Positions 35,222 through 45,400 of a stretch of 64,000 nucleotides of DNA are shown one piece after another. Under the pieces are notes generated by a model. The model searched no databases and was not told where the DNA came from. It saw only the letters and a program-made list of their open reading frames with translations. The stretch is from Flaviflagellibacter sp963786225 (lineage in GTDB: Bacteria > Pseudomonadota > Alphaproteobacteria > Rhizobiales > Methylopilaceae): NCBI GenBank assembly GCA_963786225.1, contig CAWAYQ010000001.1, positions 124,001-188,000 of the forward strand, in the 5' to 3' direction. The position numbers were made by a program, and so were the translations under genes. Numbering within the stretch: the first letter of the stretch is position 1; each line of letters begins with the position of its first letter.

Positions 35222-36289
35222 TCAGCCATGTGCTTCGATTGCACTTGAGAGCGCCTTGGCGACATCGGCGGTCTTCGCCGAGCCCCCCATGTCGCCCGTC
35301 CTGGTCGACGGCTCCAGCACCGACGCATCGACCGCACTCTCGATCGCCGCGGCGGCAGCAACGTAGCTCTGCTTGTTGCGCGTCTCGCCAAACCAGCGGA
35401 GCAGGAGCGCGGCGGAGACGACGAGGCCCAGCGGGTTGGCGATGCCCTTTCCGGCAATATCGGGAGCCGAGCCGTGGCCGGCGTTTGCCGCTGCGAATTT
35501 CTCGCCGACATTCAGCGCCGAGGCCAGGCCGAGGCTACCGGCCAGGGCATTGGCAAGGTTCGACAGGATGTCGCCGAACATGTTGCTGGTCAGGATCACG
35601 TCGAACGCCTGCGGGCGCGTATATATCTCGGCGGCCATGGCATCGACGTCGATCTCGCGAAGCTCGACATCGGGATAATGTGCTGCGACCGCCTCGACTT
35701 CGCGCCAGAACAAGCCGTCGGTTATTTGCAGCACATGGCGCTTGCCGACGAACGTAACGTGCTTACGGCGCCCGCGCGCGACCTCGAACGCACGTTCCGC
35801 GATGCGCTTCGACGCTTTGGCGGTAATGAGCCGCATCGACATGGCGATGTCCGGCGTAGGCATGAATTCGCCATAGCCCTGATAAAGATTGCGGTCGGCA
35901 TAGAAGCCTTCGGTGTTCTCGCGCACGACCACGCAGTCGAGACCGGGATGGGCCTTGGGCACGTTGGCTCGGCTCCGGGCGGGGCGGATATTGGCAAAAA
36001 GCTCCAGCCGCTTTCGGATGGTGCCGGGAATGTTTACGCCGCCTTCGCTCAGTGGCGGATAGGCGGTCATACCTCCTGGCCCAAGCAGCACGCCGTCGGC
36101 TGCCAGTACGCCGGCCATTGCACTGTCAGGCAGCGTGGTGCCAAGGCGGCGATGGGCAGCCATGCCCACCTCGTGCACGTCATAGTCGATGCCAAGACCG
36201 AAAACCTTGTCGGCGGTGGCCAGTACATCGAGCGCAGCGGCAACGATTTCAGGACCGATATCGTCCCCTGGCAGAACGGCGAGTTTCAT
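35222..36289 (-). CDS. isocitrate/isopropylmalate dehydrogenase family protein
   Basis: This 355-residue member of the beta-decarboxylating dehydrogenase family has MKLAVLPGDDIGPEI at the N-terminus, the substrate-loop VVRENTEGFYADRN, the KxxxxxxTDGLFW region, and metal and NAD motifs in LTSNMFGDILSN and HGSAPDIAGKGIANP. The substrate could be tartrate, malate-like or another 3-substituted malate, and LeuB is unlikely given the context. The ATG at 36289 has better spacing than the one at 36292. It is the last gene of an operon with an ABC importer, suggesting it catabolises the imported acid. Confidence 0.87.
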   Translation of the reverse strand: MKLAVLPGDDIGPEIVAAALDVLATADKVFGLGIDYDVHEVGMAAHRRLGTTLPDSAMAGVLAADGVLLGPGGMTAYPPLSEGGVNIPGTIRKRLELFANIRPARSRANVPKAHPGLDCVVVRENTEGFYADRNLYQGYGEFMPTPDIAMSMRLITAKASKRIAERAFEVARGRRKHVTFVGKRHVLQITDGLFWREVEAVAAHYPDVELREIDVDAMAAEIYTRPQAFDVILTSNMFGDILSNLANALAGSLGLASALNVGEKFAAANAGHGSAPDIAGKGIANPLGLVVSAALLLRWFGETRNKQSYVAAAAAIESAVDASVLEPSTRTGDMGGSAKTADVAKALSSAIEAHG

Positions 36290-36340
36290 CATCTTCTCCC
36301 TCGGGCACGTACGGCCCGGCTAGCAAAAATCGTGACAGGA

Positions 36341-37426
36341 TCAGGAAGCAACAGGGCTTTCCGTTGGGAAAACCCAGACATTATTTGCGGGAAATTCGCA
36401 CCAGACCGGACCCGACGGCAGCGGCTGGCTGCCCTGCGCCTTCAAGTTCAGTCCGCTGCCGTTGAGCCGATATTCCCAATAGGAACCAAGATAGAGACTG
36501 GCCTCCAGCTTGAGCGGGATGCGGTTCGGCCCGGGACCGTCGACGATGCGCGTGTGCTCGACGCGCACGATCCCGGTGGCGGGAGCGCCTTCCCCCGCGC
36601 CCATCCCCTCCGGTGCGCGCCCGACGAGCGACCAGCCCGTCCCCGCAATGCCGACGCCACCCGCGCCATCGGCGATCATGCGGCCGGCGATGAGATTGTT
36701 GTTGCCCAGGAACTCCGCCGCGTAGCGGCTATTGGGGCTGCCATAGATCTCCAGCGGAGCACCGCTCTGCACGATGGCCCCATCCTTGAGCAGCAGGATG
36801 CGATCGGCCATCGCGAGTGCCTCGCTCTGGTCGTGCGTTACCGCGACCGCGCAGAGCTCCAGCTCCAGTATGAGTTTACGGATCCAGTAGCGGGCTTCCT
36901 CGCGAAGCTTGGCGTCCAGGTTGGACAGCGGCTCGTCGAGCAGGATGACGCGCGGCTCATAGACGAGGGCCCGACAGATGGCGACACGCTGCTGCTGACC
37001 GCCCGAGAGCTGGTAGGGATAGCGATCGCCCAGCGCGCCGAGCCCCATCCGCTCCAGCATTTCTTTCACGCGGCGTGCGATGTCGGCCGATGAGACGCCA
37101 CGAATCTTCAAGCCGAAGCCGACATTCTCGGTGACCGTGCGGTGTGGCCACAGCGCGTACGATTGAAACACCAGCCCGATGTTGCGCTTCTCGGGAGCCA
37201 TCAGCAGATTCTGCCTTGAATCGTAAACGGTCTTGCCGCTGATCACGATTCGACCCTCCTCCGGTACTTCGAGACCGGCGATGGTGCGCAAGAGCGTGGT
37301 CTTGCCGCTGCCGGACGCTCCGAGCAGCGCGATGATCTGGCCTTTGTCGCCGGTAAATCCGGCGCCCTTCAGTACGTGCAGCGCACCCAGGGTTTTGTGA
37401 ACATTTTCGACCACAAGTTCAGTCAT
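36341..37426 (-). CDS. ABC importer ATP-binding protein (Fe3+/polyamine/phosphonate class)
   Basis: This 361-residue protein has Walker A GASGSGKTT, signature LSGGQQQR, Walker B VILLDEPLSNLD and H-loop VTHDQSEA, then a C-terminal TOBE-like beta domain. The class (FbpC/PotA/PhnT-like) feeds importers of ferric ion, spermidine, thiamine or 2-aminoethylphosphonate. Its start overlaps the permease stop by eight bases. The dehydrogenase gene follows after 51 bp. Confidence 0.92.
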   Translation of the reverse strand: MTELVVENVHKTLGALHVLKGAGFTGDKGQIIALLGASGSGKTTLLRTIAGLEVPEEGRIVISGKTVYDSRQNLLMAPEKRNIGLVFQSYALWPHRTVTENVGFGLKIRGVSSADIARRVKEMLERMGLGALGDRYPYQLSGGQQQRVAICRALVYEPRVILLDEPLSNLDAKLREEARYWIRKLILELELCAVAVTHDQSEALAMADRILLLKDGAIVQSGAPLEIYGSPNSRYAAEFLGNNNLIAGRMIADGAGGVGIAGTGWSLVGRAPEGMGAGEGAPATGIVRVEHTRIVDGPGPNRIPLKLEASLYLGSYWEYRLNGSGLNLKAQGSQPLPSGPVWCEFPANNVWVFPTESPVAS

Positions 37427-39104
37427 GTATGCGGACTCCGAGCCGTGATGCGAGGGCGAGACCAGCGGTCGTCATCACCACACTAATGAGGGCGAGCGCA
37501 GCGATGGTGTCGAGCGAACCGCTTGCGACCAGCGAAACGATGAGTGAGCCGATCACCTCCGTTCCGGCGCTCATCAGATAGACGCCGGTGGCGTATTCAC
37601 GCAGGAAGATGATCATGATCATGGTCCACGCGCCGAGCAGGCCGGGGCGGATGATCGGGATTACAATGCTGCGCCAGGTCTGGCCGATGGTGGCGCCAGC
37701 CGTACGGGCGCCCTCCTCCAGTTCCGGCGCCACCTGCATCAGCGTGCTCTGGATCAGCCGCAGCCCATACGACAGGCCAACGACGATGTAGGCGATGAGC
37801 AGGCTCAGGATCGTCGCGCGGATCGGCCGGAGCAGCGGGACAAACAGGAAGATCCAGAAGAATGCCAGGCCGACAACGAGGCCTGGAAGCGCGCGAGGCA
37901 GCAGAACGAGATAATCGAGCGCCGTATTGCCAAGGCCCTGCCAGCGATGGCTGGCGAGCGCGATAAGGAGATAGGCGAAAACCGCAACGGCACCGCCGAA
38001 CACGGAGATCAGAACGGTGTTGAGGACACCGCGCGACAAAGCGTCGATGCGGAACAACTCCTCGAAGTTTGCGAGCGTCAGATGGTCCAGCAGATTGACC
38101 CCCTGCCCCCAGGAATCGACGAACGCGCGTACAAGGATGCCGCCGAGGGGAAGCCCGACCGAGACCAGCAGCCAAAGGCCTATGCCGATCCACGCCACCG
38201 CCTGGCCGCCGGTGCCGAGGCGGATGCGTGTGACGCGCGATCCTTTGCCGCCGACCGCGGCGAAACGCCTGCCGCGGGCCAGAAGCCGCCGCTGCGCGAA
38301 GACCAGCGGCAGCGTGACCGCCAGCAGCACGACGGCGACCACGGCCATCAACTGGTAGGACGGCACGCCGAGTATGGTCGTGAGCTTGTAGATATAGGTG
38401 GTAAGCACCAGGACCCCGCCGGGATCGCCGAGAACGAGCGGCAGGCCGAAGCTTTCGAACGCCAGCATCACATTCAGCCCGACGCTGAAAATCAACGCCG
38501 GCATGATCAGCGGCCATGTCACGTTCGTCGCGACCTGCCAGATGCTTGCTCCGCTGGTACGCGCAGCCTCCTCCAGATCACCGGGGAGGTTTCGCATGGC
38601 GGCTGAGGCGTAGAGGTAGACGTGCGGGACGTGGCTCAGGCCGGCGATCACGATCAGCCCACCCAGTCCGTATATGCTCCACGGCACGAAGCCGAATATC
38701 CGCTGGAAGCCGAGCGTCACGAAGCCTGACGGACCTACCGCGACCGTGTAGCCGAAGCCCAATACAATGGCGGAGAGGAACATCGGCACCAGCACGATGC
38801 TCTCGAGCCAGCCGCGGCCTTTGAGGTCGGTCCGCGTCAGCAGAAAGGCCAGAATCGCGCCAAGCGGCACGCAGATCGAGACGGTGCCGATGGCGAAAAT
38901 CGTCGTCGACCAGAGTGCGCGATAGAAATCCGGATCCGCGAAGACATATTCGTAGGCGCTTGTACCTACGCGTGAGATCGGTGAGAAGAATGGGCCCGTC
39001 AGAAAGCTCTGGTAAAAGATCAATCCGACGGGCGCCAGGACGAGGACGGCCAGCGTCGACAGCGCAGCCATGCGGAATCCAGTTGCATCGGCGCCGTGCT
39101 GCAT
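37419..39104 (-). CDS. ABC importer permease, duplicated FbpB type
   Basis: This 561-residue protein has about 12 transmembrane helices and two permease halves, each with an EAA loop (for example EEAARTSGASIWQVATNVTWP and EEGARTAGATIGQTWRSIV). Fused two-half permeases are typical of the ferric/2-aminoethylphosphonate importers. It lies between the binding-protein and ATPase genes, 33 bp after the former. Confidence 0.92.
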   Translation of the reverse strand: MQHGADATGFRMAALSTLAVLVLAPVGLIFYQSFLTGPFFSPISRVGTSAYEYVFADPDFYRALWSTTIFAIGTVSICVPLGAILAFLLTRTDLKGRGWLESIVLVPMFLSAIVLGFGYTVAVGPSGFVTLGFQRIFGFVPWSIYGLGGLIVIAGLSHVPHVYLYASAAMRNLPGDLEEAARTSGASIWQVATNVTWPLIMPALIFSVGLNVMLAFESFGLPLVLGDPGGVLVLTTYIYKLTTILGVPSYQLMAVVAVVLLAVTLPLVFAQRRLLARGRRFAAVGGKGSRVTRIRLGTGGQAVAWIGIGLWLLVSVGLPLGGILVRAFVDSWGQGVNLLDHLTLANFEELFRIDALSRGVLNTVLISVFGGAVAVFAYLLIALASHRWQGLGNTALDYLVLLPRALPGLVVGLAFFWIFLFVPLLRPIRATILSLLIAYIVVGLSYGLRLIQSTLMQVAPELEEGARTAGATIGQTWRSIVIPIIRPGLLGAWTMIMIIFLREYATGVYLMSAGTEVIGSLIVSLVASGSLDTIAALALISVVMTTAGLALASRLGVRIHD

Positions 39105-39137
39105 CGCTCCCTACTCCGTCTTTTTTTCTATGATTTG

Positions 39138-40232
39138 TTACTTCTGGAATGCCTGCTTCCAGCGCTTGAAGAAGCCGGCGCGCTTGGTCGGTTCCAGGTC
39201 GGCGAGCAGCGAGGCATCGAGCGGGATCGGCTTCAGATTGCCGGATGCCAGCTTGTTGGCGGTCACGTAATTGTCACCGCTGGTGTCAGACCGGATCGCC
39301 GGCAGGCCGGCTTTCGCAACCGCTTCCTGGCCGGGTTTCGACAGCATGTAATCGAGAAAGACACGTGCTGCGTTGGGATGAGGTGCGGCTTTGGAGATGT
39401 ATGCCGCGCGGGATGCCGAAATGGTGTAGTCGGTCGGGTAAACGACGACGAGATTGGGGTTCTTGGCCGCCCACTGCGCGGCATAGGCGCCGTTGACGTT
39501 GAAGCCGATGGAGTGTTCGCCGGAGAGTATCTTCTCGCGAATTTGCCCGGAACTCGAATAGACCTTGCCGTCGGCCGCTCCGAAAGCGTCCACCAGGTTC
39601 CAGAATTTGCCGTCGATGTGGACATCGGTCGCCATGGTGACGAAGGCCTGCGCCGACTTCTCGGGATCGAATGTCGCGACCTTGCCCTTCAGCTCGTTCT
39701 TCTTTGCAGCCAACAGGGCCAGCAGTTCCGCATGGGTCTTGGGCGGCTCGCCCTCGAAGACCGTCTTGTTGTACATAAAGACCGAAGGTTCGACGGTGGT
39801 CAGGTAGGCCGTGTCCTTATAATTCGCCCACGTCGGTACATTGGCCGCTTCCGGCGACTTGTAGACCGCCGCGTGACCTTCCTCGACCAGCAGTAATTGG
39901 AGGTCCAGTCCGTTCGACCAGACGAGATCCGCGCCGACCTGACCCGCGGCGGCTTCGCTGACAACCCGATTATAGACCGCGCTGCTGGAGAGGTCGTTCC
40001 ACTGGACCTTGATGCCCGGGAATGCCGCCTCGAAGCCGGTGATGAGGCCTTTTGCCTGCTCGGCGTCCGTCGGCGAATAGATGCTGACGGTGGCTTCCTT
40101 GGCGGCCCCCTCCAGCAGTTTGGCGTAATCCGCCGGGTATCCCGCCGGCACGGTCTGCGCCGAAGCGGCGCTCAAACCGGACAGCAAAAAGGGAATGGCA
40201 GCCCAAGCCCGCGATTTGCTCAAGAACGACAT
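39138..40232 (-). CDS. ABC importer extracellular solute-binding protein, family 1
   Basis: This 364-residue periplasmic protein has a signal peptide ending SAASA-QTV. The mature fold is type II: VSIYSPTDAEQAKGLITGFEAAFPGIKVQWN, then GADLVWSNG and DYMLSKPGQEAVAKAGLPAIR. The class binds ferric ions, phosphonates or small organic acids. No Tyr pair typical of FbpA is apparent, which argues against iron. It is first in the operon and divergent from the regulator gene. Confidence 0.9.
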   Translation of the reverse strand: MSFLSKSRAWAAIPFLLSGLSAASAQTVPAGYPADYAKLLEGAAKEATVSIYSPTDAEQAKGLITGFEAAFPGIKVQWNDLSSSAVYNRVVSEAAAGQVGADLVWSNGLDLQLLLVEEGHAAVYKSPEAANVPTWANYKDTAYLTTVEPSVFMYNKTVFEGEPPKTHAELLALLAAKKNELKGKVATFDPEKSAQAFVTMATDVHIDGKFWNLVDAFGAADGKVYSSSGQIREKILSGEHSIGFNVNGAYAAQWAAKNPNLVVVYPTDYTISASRAAYISKAAPHPNAARVFLDYMLSKPGQEAVAKAGLPAIRSDTSGDNYVTANKLASGNLKPIPLDASLLADLEPTKRAGFFKRWKQAFQK

Positions 40233-40361
40233 TGCGTTTCCTCCCCATTGATTTTGATCAGTCTTTTCTTCGACGCGTTCCGCGCCGTTCTCGTTTTCCG
40301 CCGTCTCGCCTGACTGCCGTCATTGCCAGTCGGCCGGATCACTTGGGTTTAGAATTGTCTT

Positions 40362-40373
40362 ATGTGATCATAT
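40362..40373. promoter_or_regulatory. possible GntR operator
   Basis: ATGTGATCATAT is a near-palindrome (five of six pairs) centred in the 267-bp divergent region between the binding-protein gene and the GntR-type regulator. The position and size suit the adjacent regulator. This is inference. Confidence 0.35.
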
Positions 40374-40499
40374 AAAGCAAGATCGTTCTTCGCGCATTTG
40401 TCGGCTTTCGCCCACCGACCGGCTTCGCGCTCCGTCCTTGCGTTTCGCGGAGGAAGGCAATTATTGGCTGGGGCACAGACGGACTGCCGGGGACTGATC

Positions 40500-41507
40500 G
40501 TGGTCAACTCTCTTCACAAACAGCTCGCGAACCGGATTTTGCTGCACATCCGGGTGTCGGGTTCTGAGCAAGGCGACCATGTCACGGAGAGCTCGCTGCA
40601 GGATCTGCTGGGCACCTCCAGGGCGCCGATCCGAGCCGCGCTGGCACAGCTTGCGAAAGAGGGCTTCCTCCGGCGCGTGCCCAATCGCGGCTATTTTGTC
40701 GGGACGATGCCTGCCGAGGTGGATCAGACGGCAAGTGAGCCCGCCGTGGACGAGCGCATTTATCTGAGTATCGCGGAAGACCGACTGAGCGGCCGCCTCG
40801 CCGATACGATCAGCGAGAACGAAGCGATGCGCCAATACGGCATCCCGCGCACGCGGCTGCGGCGCATTCTCGACCGTATCGCGCGAGAAGGCTGGATCGA
40901 GCGCCGCGAAGGGCGCGGCTGGACTTTCGTCTCCCTCATCGACTCCGTCGATGCTTATCGGGAAAGCTACGAAATTCGAAAGACACTCGAACCTGCCGGG
41001 CTTCTGTTCGAGAGCTTCCGGTTCGACACTGATCTGGGACGCAGACTTCGCGAGCAGCAGGAGTTCGTGCTCGGTGGCGCCTGGCGCACGCTGTCTCAAT
41101 TCGAGCTTTTTGAGACGAACTCACATTTTCACGAAGGTGTCGCCGGGATGTCCGGGAACCGCTTCCTGTGGGATATGATTGCCCGTCAAAACCAGTTGCG
41201 GCGCCTTGTTGAATATCGCCAGGTACTCAACCGCGACCAGGTGCGAGGTCAGTGCGAAGAGCACTTACAAATTCTCGGTCTCCTTGAAATTGGCGACCAG
41301 GAACAAGCGGCGGTGCGGCTTCGCCTTCATCTCGATGCCGCCATGCTCCGCAAAGCTCAGAGCTCCATGTTTCCGGACCCCAAAATTATGGTCGAGGGCC
41401 AGAAAGAGAATGGAGCTCGCTCAGCGGGCGGAACAGCAGAACTCAAACGGGGCACTGAACCGCATAGATCCACAAAACCGTCGCGCCGTGCGTTGACGAC
41501 CGATTGA
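40500..41507 (+). CDS. GntR/FCD-type regulator with two winged-helix segments
   Basis: This roughly 335-residue protein begins (GTG at 40500, uncertain) with a GntR-like winged helix: ESSLQDLLGTSRAPIRAALAQLAKEGFL then RRVPNRGYFV. A second, similar segment follows: MRQYGIPRTRLRRILDRIAREGWIERREGRGW. The C-terminal half is helical and resembles the FCD ligand-binding domain (YEIRKTLEPAGLLF). It is divergent from the importer-dehydrogenase operon and probably controls it. The last 35 residues are low-complexity. Confidence 0.8.
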   Translation: MVNSLHKQLANRILLHIRVSGSEQGDHVTESSLQDLLGTSRAPIRAALAQLAKEGFLRRVPNRGYFVGTMPAEVDQTASEPAVDERIYLSIAEDRLSGRLADTISENEAMRQYGIPRTRLRRILDRIAREGWIERREGRGWTFVSLIDSVDAYRESYEIRKTLEPAGLLFESFRFDTDLGRRLREQQEFVLGGAWRTLSQFELFETNSHFHEGVAGMSGNRFLWDMIARQNQLRRLVEYRQVLNRDQVRGQCEEHLQILGLLEIGDQEQAAVRLRLHLDAAMLRKAQSSMFPDPKIMVEGQKENGARSAGGTAELKRGTEPHRSTKPSRRALTTD

Positions 41508-41568
41508 GGACGCGGTCCGGCAGGCGCGCCGGGATAGCCGAGATAAAGACACGTCGCCGGCCTGCAGC

Positions 41569-42132
41569 TTATCCTGCACGCCGTCGATCTCCGCGAAGGC
41601 GCCCTCCCGGGGCATCGATACGCCCCGGCAGCGGCGCGTTACGCCACGGCGTCTCGACGACGCCCTTGAACCTGATCGCCGACAGGATCCCCAGCAGGAC
41701 GAACGCGACGAGCACGCCGATCTGCGCGACGAGGAACGGCAGCTCGGTCTGCGTCGGCGCGAGCGCGTTGACGAACGGCACTTTCAGGAACGCCTGCACC
41801 ACGCCGACAAAGGCGAGCAGGTAGACCGAGATCACCACCCCGCCCGCATAGAGCCAGCGCCAATGGCCGGTGTAGTGAAAGACATAGGCCGCGACGAGAA
41901 CGACCGCGAACACCGCGCTCGCGACAAGGCCCGTGGCGAAAGCCGGCGTCACGCCGCCGAACGGGAACATGAAGCCCGTGACCGTGCAGGCAATGGCGAA
42001 GATCAGAAACCACTTCGTCCACGGATTGGACACGCGCCCGCCGAGCATGGCCGCGATCACCGGTATGCCGAGAAACAGCGCGATCAGGCTGATGATCGTG
42101 TGACCCCAGGTCAGCAGCATTACGTAAGACAT
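41569..42132 (-). CDS. hypothetical integral membrane protein
   Basis: This 187-residue protein has five hydrophobic segments, including the N-terminal VMLLTWGHTIISLIALFLGI and LYAGGVVISVYLLAFVGVV. The last 30 residues (VETPWRNAPLPGRIDAPGG and on) are polar and look like non-family tail sequence. Codons for AFLKVPFVNALAPT form the right copy of the 44-bp repeat. I recall similar unnamed proteins in Rhizobiales. Function is unknown. Confidence 0.72.
   Translation of the reverse strand: MSYVMLLTWGHTIISLIALFLGIPVIAAMLGGRVSNPWTKWFLIFAIACTVTGFMFPFGGVTPAFATGLVASAVFAVVLVAAYVFHYTGHWRWLYAGGVVISVYLLAFVGVVQAFLKVPFVNALAPTQTELPFLVAQIGVLVAFVLLGILSAIRFKGVVETPWRNAPLPGRIDAPGGRLRGDRRRAG
41751..41794. repeat. 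44-bp direct repeat, right copy
   Basis: It lies within the coding region of the membrane protein gene. It pairs with 35168-35211 (one mismatch) and with it brackets the importer, dehydrogenase and regulator genes. Confidence 0.8.
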
Positions 42133-42417
42133 GAATCACGTCCCCCAACTTCTCTCCTCTATAGGAGATACCAGTTTGGAATGGGGGTAAAGTCGGGCAT
42201 TGAAGCTGCGCGCTGCGAAGTCTGGGACTAAAGGCGCGCAAACATATCTGGCATCTGTCCCAGAAGTCCCGACTGCCACGCCAAGCACGCACGCCTTCAG
42301 AATCTCGAACATACTGCCCGCACGATGCGAGTGCGATAGGCATATAGACCCACCAGAAGATGTTGTACTTTCCTCATAGATCGGAAAAGTTGTTGTGGCA
42401 GCTGGATTCGAGAAACG

Positions 42418-45400
42418 ATGACCGACAGAAATGTGACGCAGTTACGCCCCCACCTCGAGCAGAAACTCCAGGCTCCACTCTCGAAGTATATGGAAGCGCC
42501 GAACCTAATCTTACTCGCTGAGCCTGGGGCAGGCAAAACTCACCTATTCCGCCATTTCGCCCGAGAGACGTCTGGTAAATACATTACAGTTAGGGCGTTC
42601 CTAAATCAGCCTATCGAAGATAGCCCGGCGCCGCTCTTTATCGATGGTTTGGATGAGAAGAGGTCGGGAAGGAACGACGATGCCAGTATAGACGCCGTCG
42701 TCCAAAAACTATTCGAAATCAACTGGCGCCCAATTAGGATTTCCTGCCGCCAACGCGATTGGCTTTCGGACGCGGATTCCGAAGCATTCCAGCCTTACTT
42801 CGACGCCAATGGCGGATCAGTCGTTTTATCGCTAGATGTTCTCTCACGAACTGAGCAGATCATCTTACTAGACGAATTAGATCAGAGCGAACCCGAGAAG
42901 TTTCTCGAAGCGGCTCAATCTCGCGGATTGGAGGATTTTCTACTCAATCCGCAAAATCTCAAGATGCTCGCGGAAGCCGTCAGTCGGGGCAAATGGCCCG
43001 AAACAAGAAAAGAGCTGTTCGAAACTTTTACCAATATTCTTCTCACAGAGCATAGTAACACTAGGCAAGCAGCTCAAAGCTCGCTCTTCACTGCAAGTGA
43101 ACTCGAAGAGCCGGCAGGCCTAGCCTGTGCAGCACGTTTGATCGGTGATGTCGAAGGCATCAGCCTGAAACCCAATAGCATTGACCCAAACTTTCCAAGC
43201 TATCGATCACTCGGCTATCAAAATCCAGACAGAATGGAGGCTGCACTTACACGTCGCGCGTTTGTGAGCGGCCATCTCTTAGATACAGTCGAATATTCAC
43301 ATCGAACGATCGCCGAATTTCTTGGGGCAAAGTATCTTTCGTCGCAAATCAAGAATGGGCTCCCGTTAGGACGGGCCCTGGCCCTACTGGGAATTGACGG
43401 CAAGCCAACATCCGAGCTGCGTGGCATTCACGCGTGGCTTGCAGCCCTTCTCCCGGGTAATGCTGCACAATTAATTTCTTCCGATCCATTCGGCGTCCTT
43501 CTGTACGGCGATGCCGGGGCCCTTGGGCCGTCTGACCGATCTGTATTGCTAGAATCCTTGGCACACCTATCCACTCAAAACCCATGGTTCTGGTCAAACA
43601 TCCAATCTTCTCCTGCGCTTGGCGCTCTAGTAGGCGTCGATATGGTTCTGCAGTTTCAAAAATTCCTCCGATCCCCGCATACTGAATTCTCGCTCAAAGC
43701 CCTTATCCTCGATGCCCTGTCTGTGGGAGGCCGGCTCCCCCAAATGGAAGCAGATTTGTTGAGGATCGCATCTAATCGTACGGCCGCGTTCGGACTTAGA
43801 AGCCGAGCGGTCGATGCGCTTGCTGCATTAAAGACAGCCGGAAAAAAGACGCTCTTTAAGCTGTATAATGGTTTAGGAGCTAGCCATTCAGATATCCGCC
43901 TCAGGGCAGAAATAGTTTCCGAAATCTACGGGGACCACTTAGCTGCGCTGGATATCAGCCAGTTAATCCATGATTCACTCGCATGTAATGACGCACTGAC
44001 CACTGGTACACTTTGGCCCATTTATCGCGTCGTACCGATAGATCAGATCGCCGAGATCCTAGATGCAATAGCACCGATAGAACGGAGAACCCGCTCGCGG
44101 GCGGAGAGACGTAATGATTATGAAGTCGCAATAATTGTCGACCAGTTGATGGAACGCATCTTAACTTCACCTGTAACTGTTGATCCAGATCAATTATGGA
44201 GGTGGTTATCAACTCGACGGAAGATACGGGGAACCTACGGCAGCGATGGCGGGGATACACTAAAGGCCGCTCTTAGTAAAAGAGATGAATTAGTTTTCTC
44301 GGCTGTCGCTCATTATCTTCGACACGTTGGGCTTGGGGAATCAAAGTGGCGCGTACTTCAAAAGATTCGAGAAAATACCTTTCACATCATCGACGAAGAT
44401 CATTTGTTAGAGCTGATTGCTCATCAGTCAAATGCCCCTCGTATTTCACGCGATCGTCGAACTTTTATATATTCCCTCGCTCTTCAACTCTCATTTTCAG
44501 GATCGACGAAAAGTTTGTCGGTTTTCGCTCGCTTGTTCGATCAACCGGAAACATGGAAATACCTTACTACGACGCGCGACGAGTATCTCTTCTGTCCCTT
44601 GGAACAATGGCGCTTGCAGCAGGCGCGACAGACAGCAAGGGAGCAGAACAGAAGGACAATTGGGAAAACAAAAAGTCGTCGAGATTTTCTGAAGTATAAA
44701 GCAAGCACTGAGACCAAGCCTCACTTCGGATGGCTGAAGTGGATTGCGAAGGTCTATTTCGCTCTCTTTTCAGACGTCGATGGACAATCGACACCGGCTG
44801 AGAGACTGGCTGCTGAACTGGGCAACGACAACGTTGATGCTGCTATTCAACGACTAATCGATTTTCTCGCGAGTGAACACGTACCTACTCTCGCGAGCAT
44901 CTCGACGCTTGCCGCTCAAGAGAAGTATTACGAATGGTGGTACGCTATAGTGGCCGGCATGGATGAGGCATGGAACGCTAATGCTGACCTATCGATATTT
45001 TCCGACCACCTATTAGAAGCAGGACTGGCAATTGAACTTTTACACCCGGTCCATGGGTACAACGGCGGGCATAACCAACAAGAGGAGAGGCCAGACTGGA
45101 AGCAAGCCGCACTATCGCAACGGCCAGCTGCGGTTTATAAGGTCTATTCCACAATAGCGTTAGCCAGACTCGCCATCAGCCGCGAAGGTGTTCAAGGATT
45201 AAGCGCTTTGCTTTCCATGCCTCAGCTGGCACCATTTAGAACAACGCTCATATCTCAGTTGCTTCGTAAGTACGATCACCTTCCCCAGCACTACACCGAT
45301 GATATACTACGTATTGTAATCGCAGATGCGAAACTACGGGTTGATTTTCTCAAAACCGCTGACGAAGCTCTAAAATCTAAGAAACTCGATAATCGCGCGC

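Noticed and set aside
42133..42417. 285-bp gap before the NTPase gene considered for a small RNA or antitoxin
   Set aside because: Only short imperfect inverted repeats around GTCCCAG were seen, with no promoter-terminator pair or small frame with a ribosome site.
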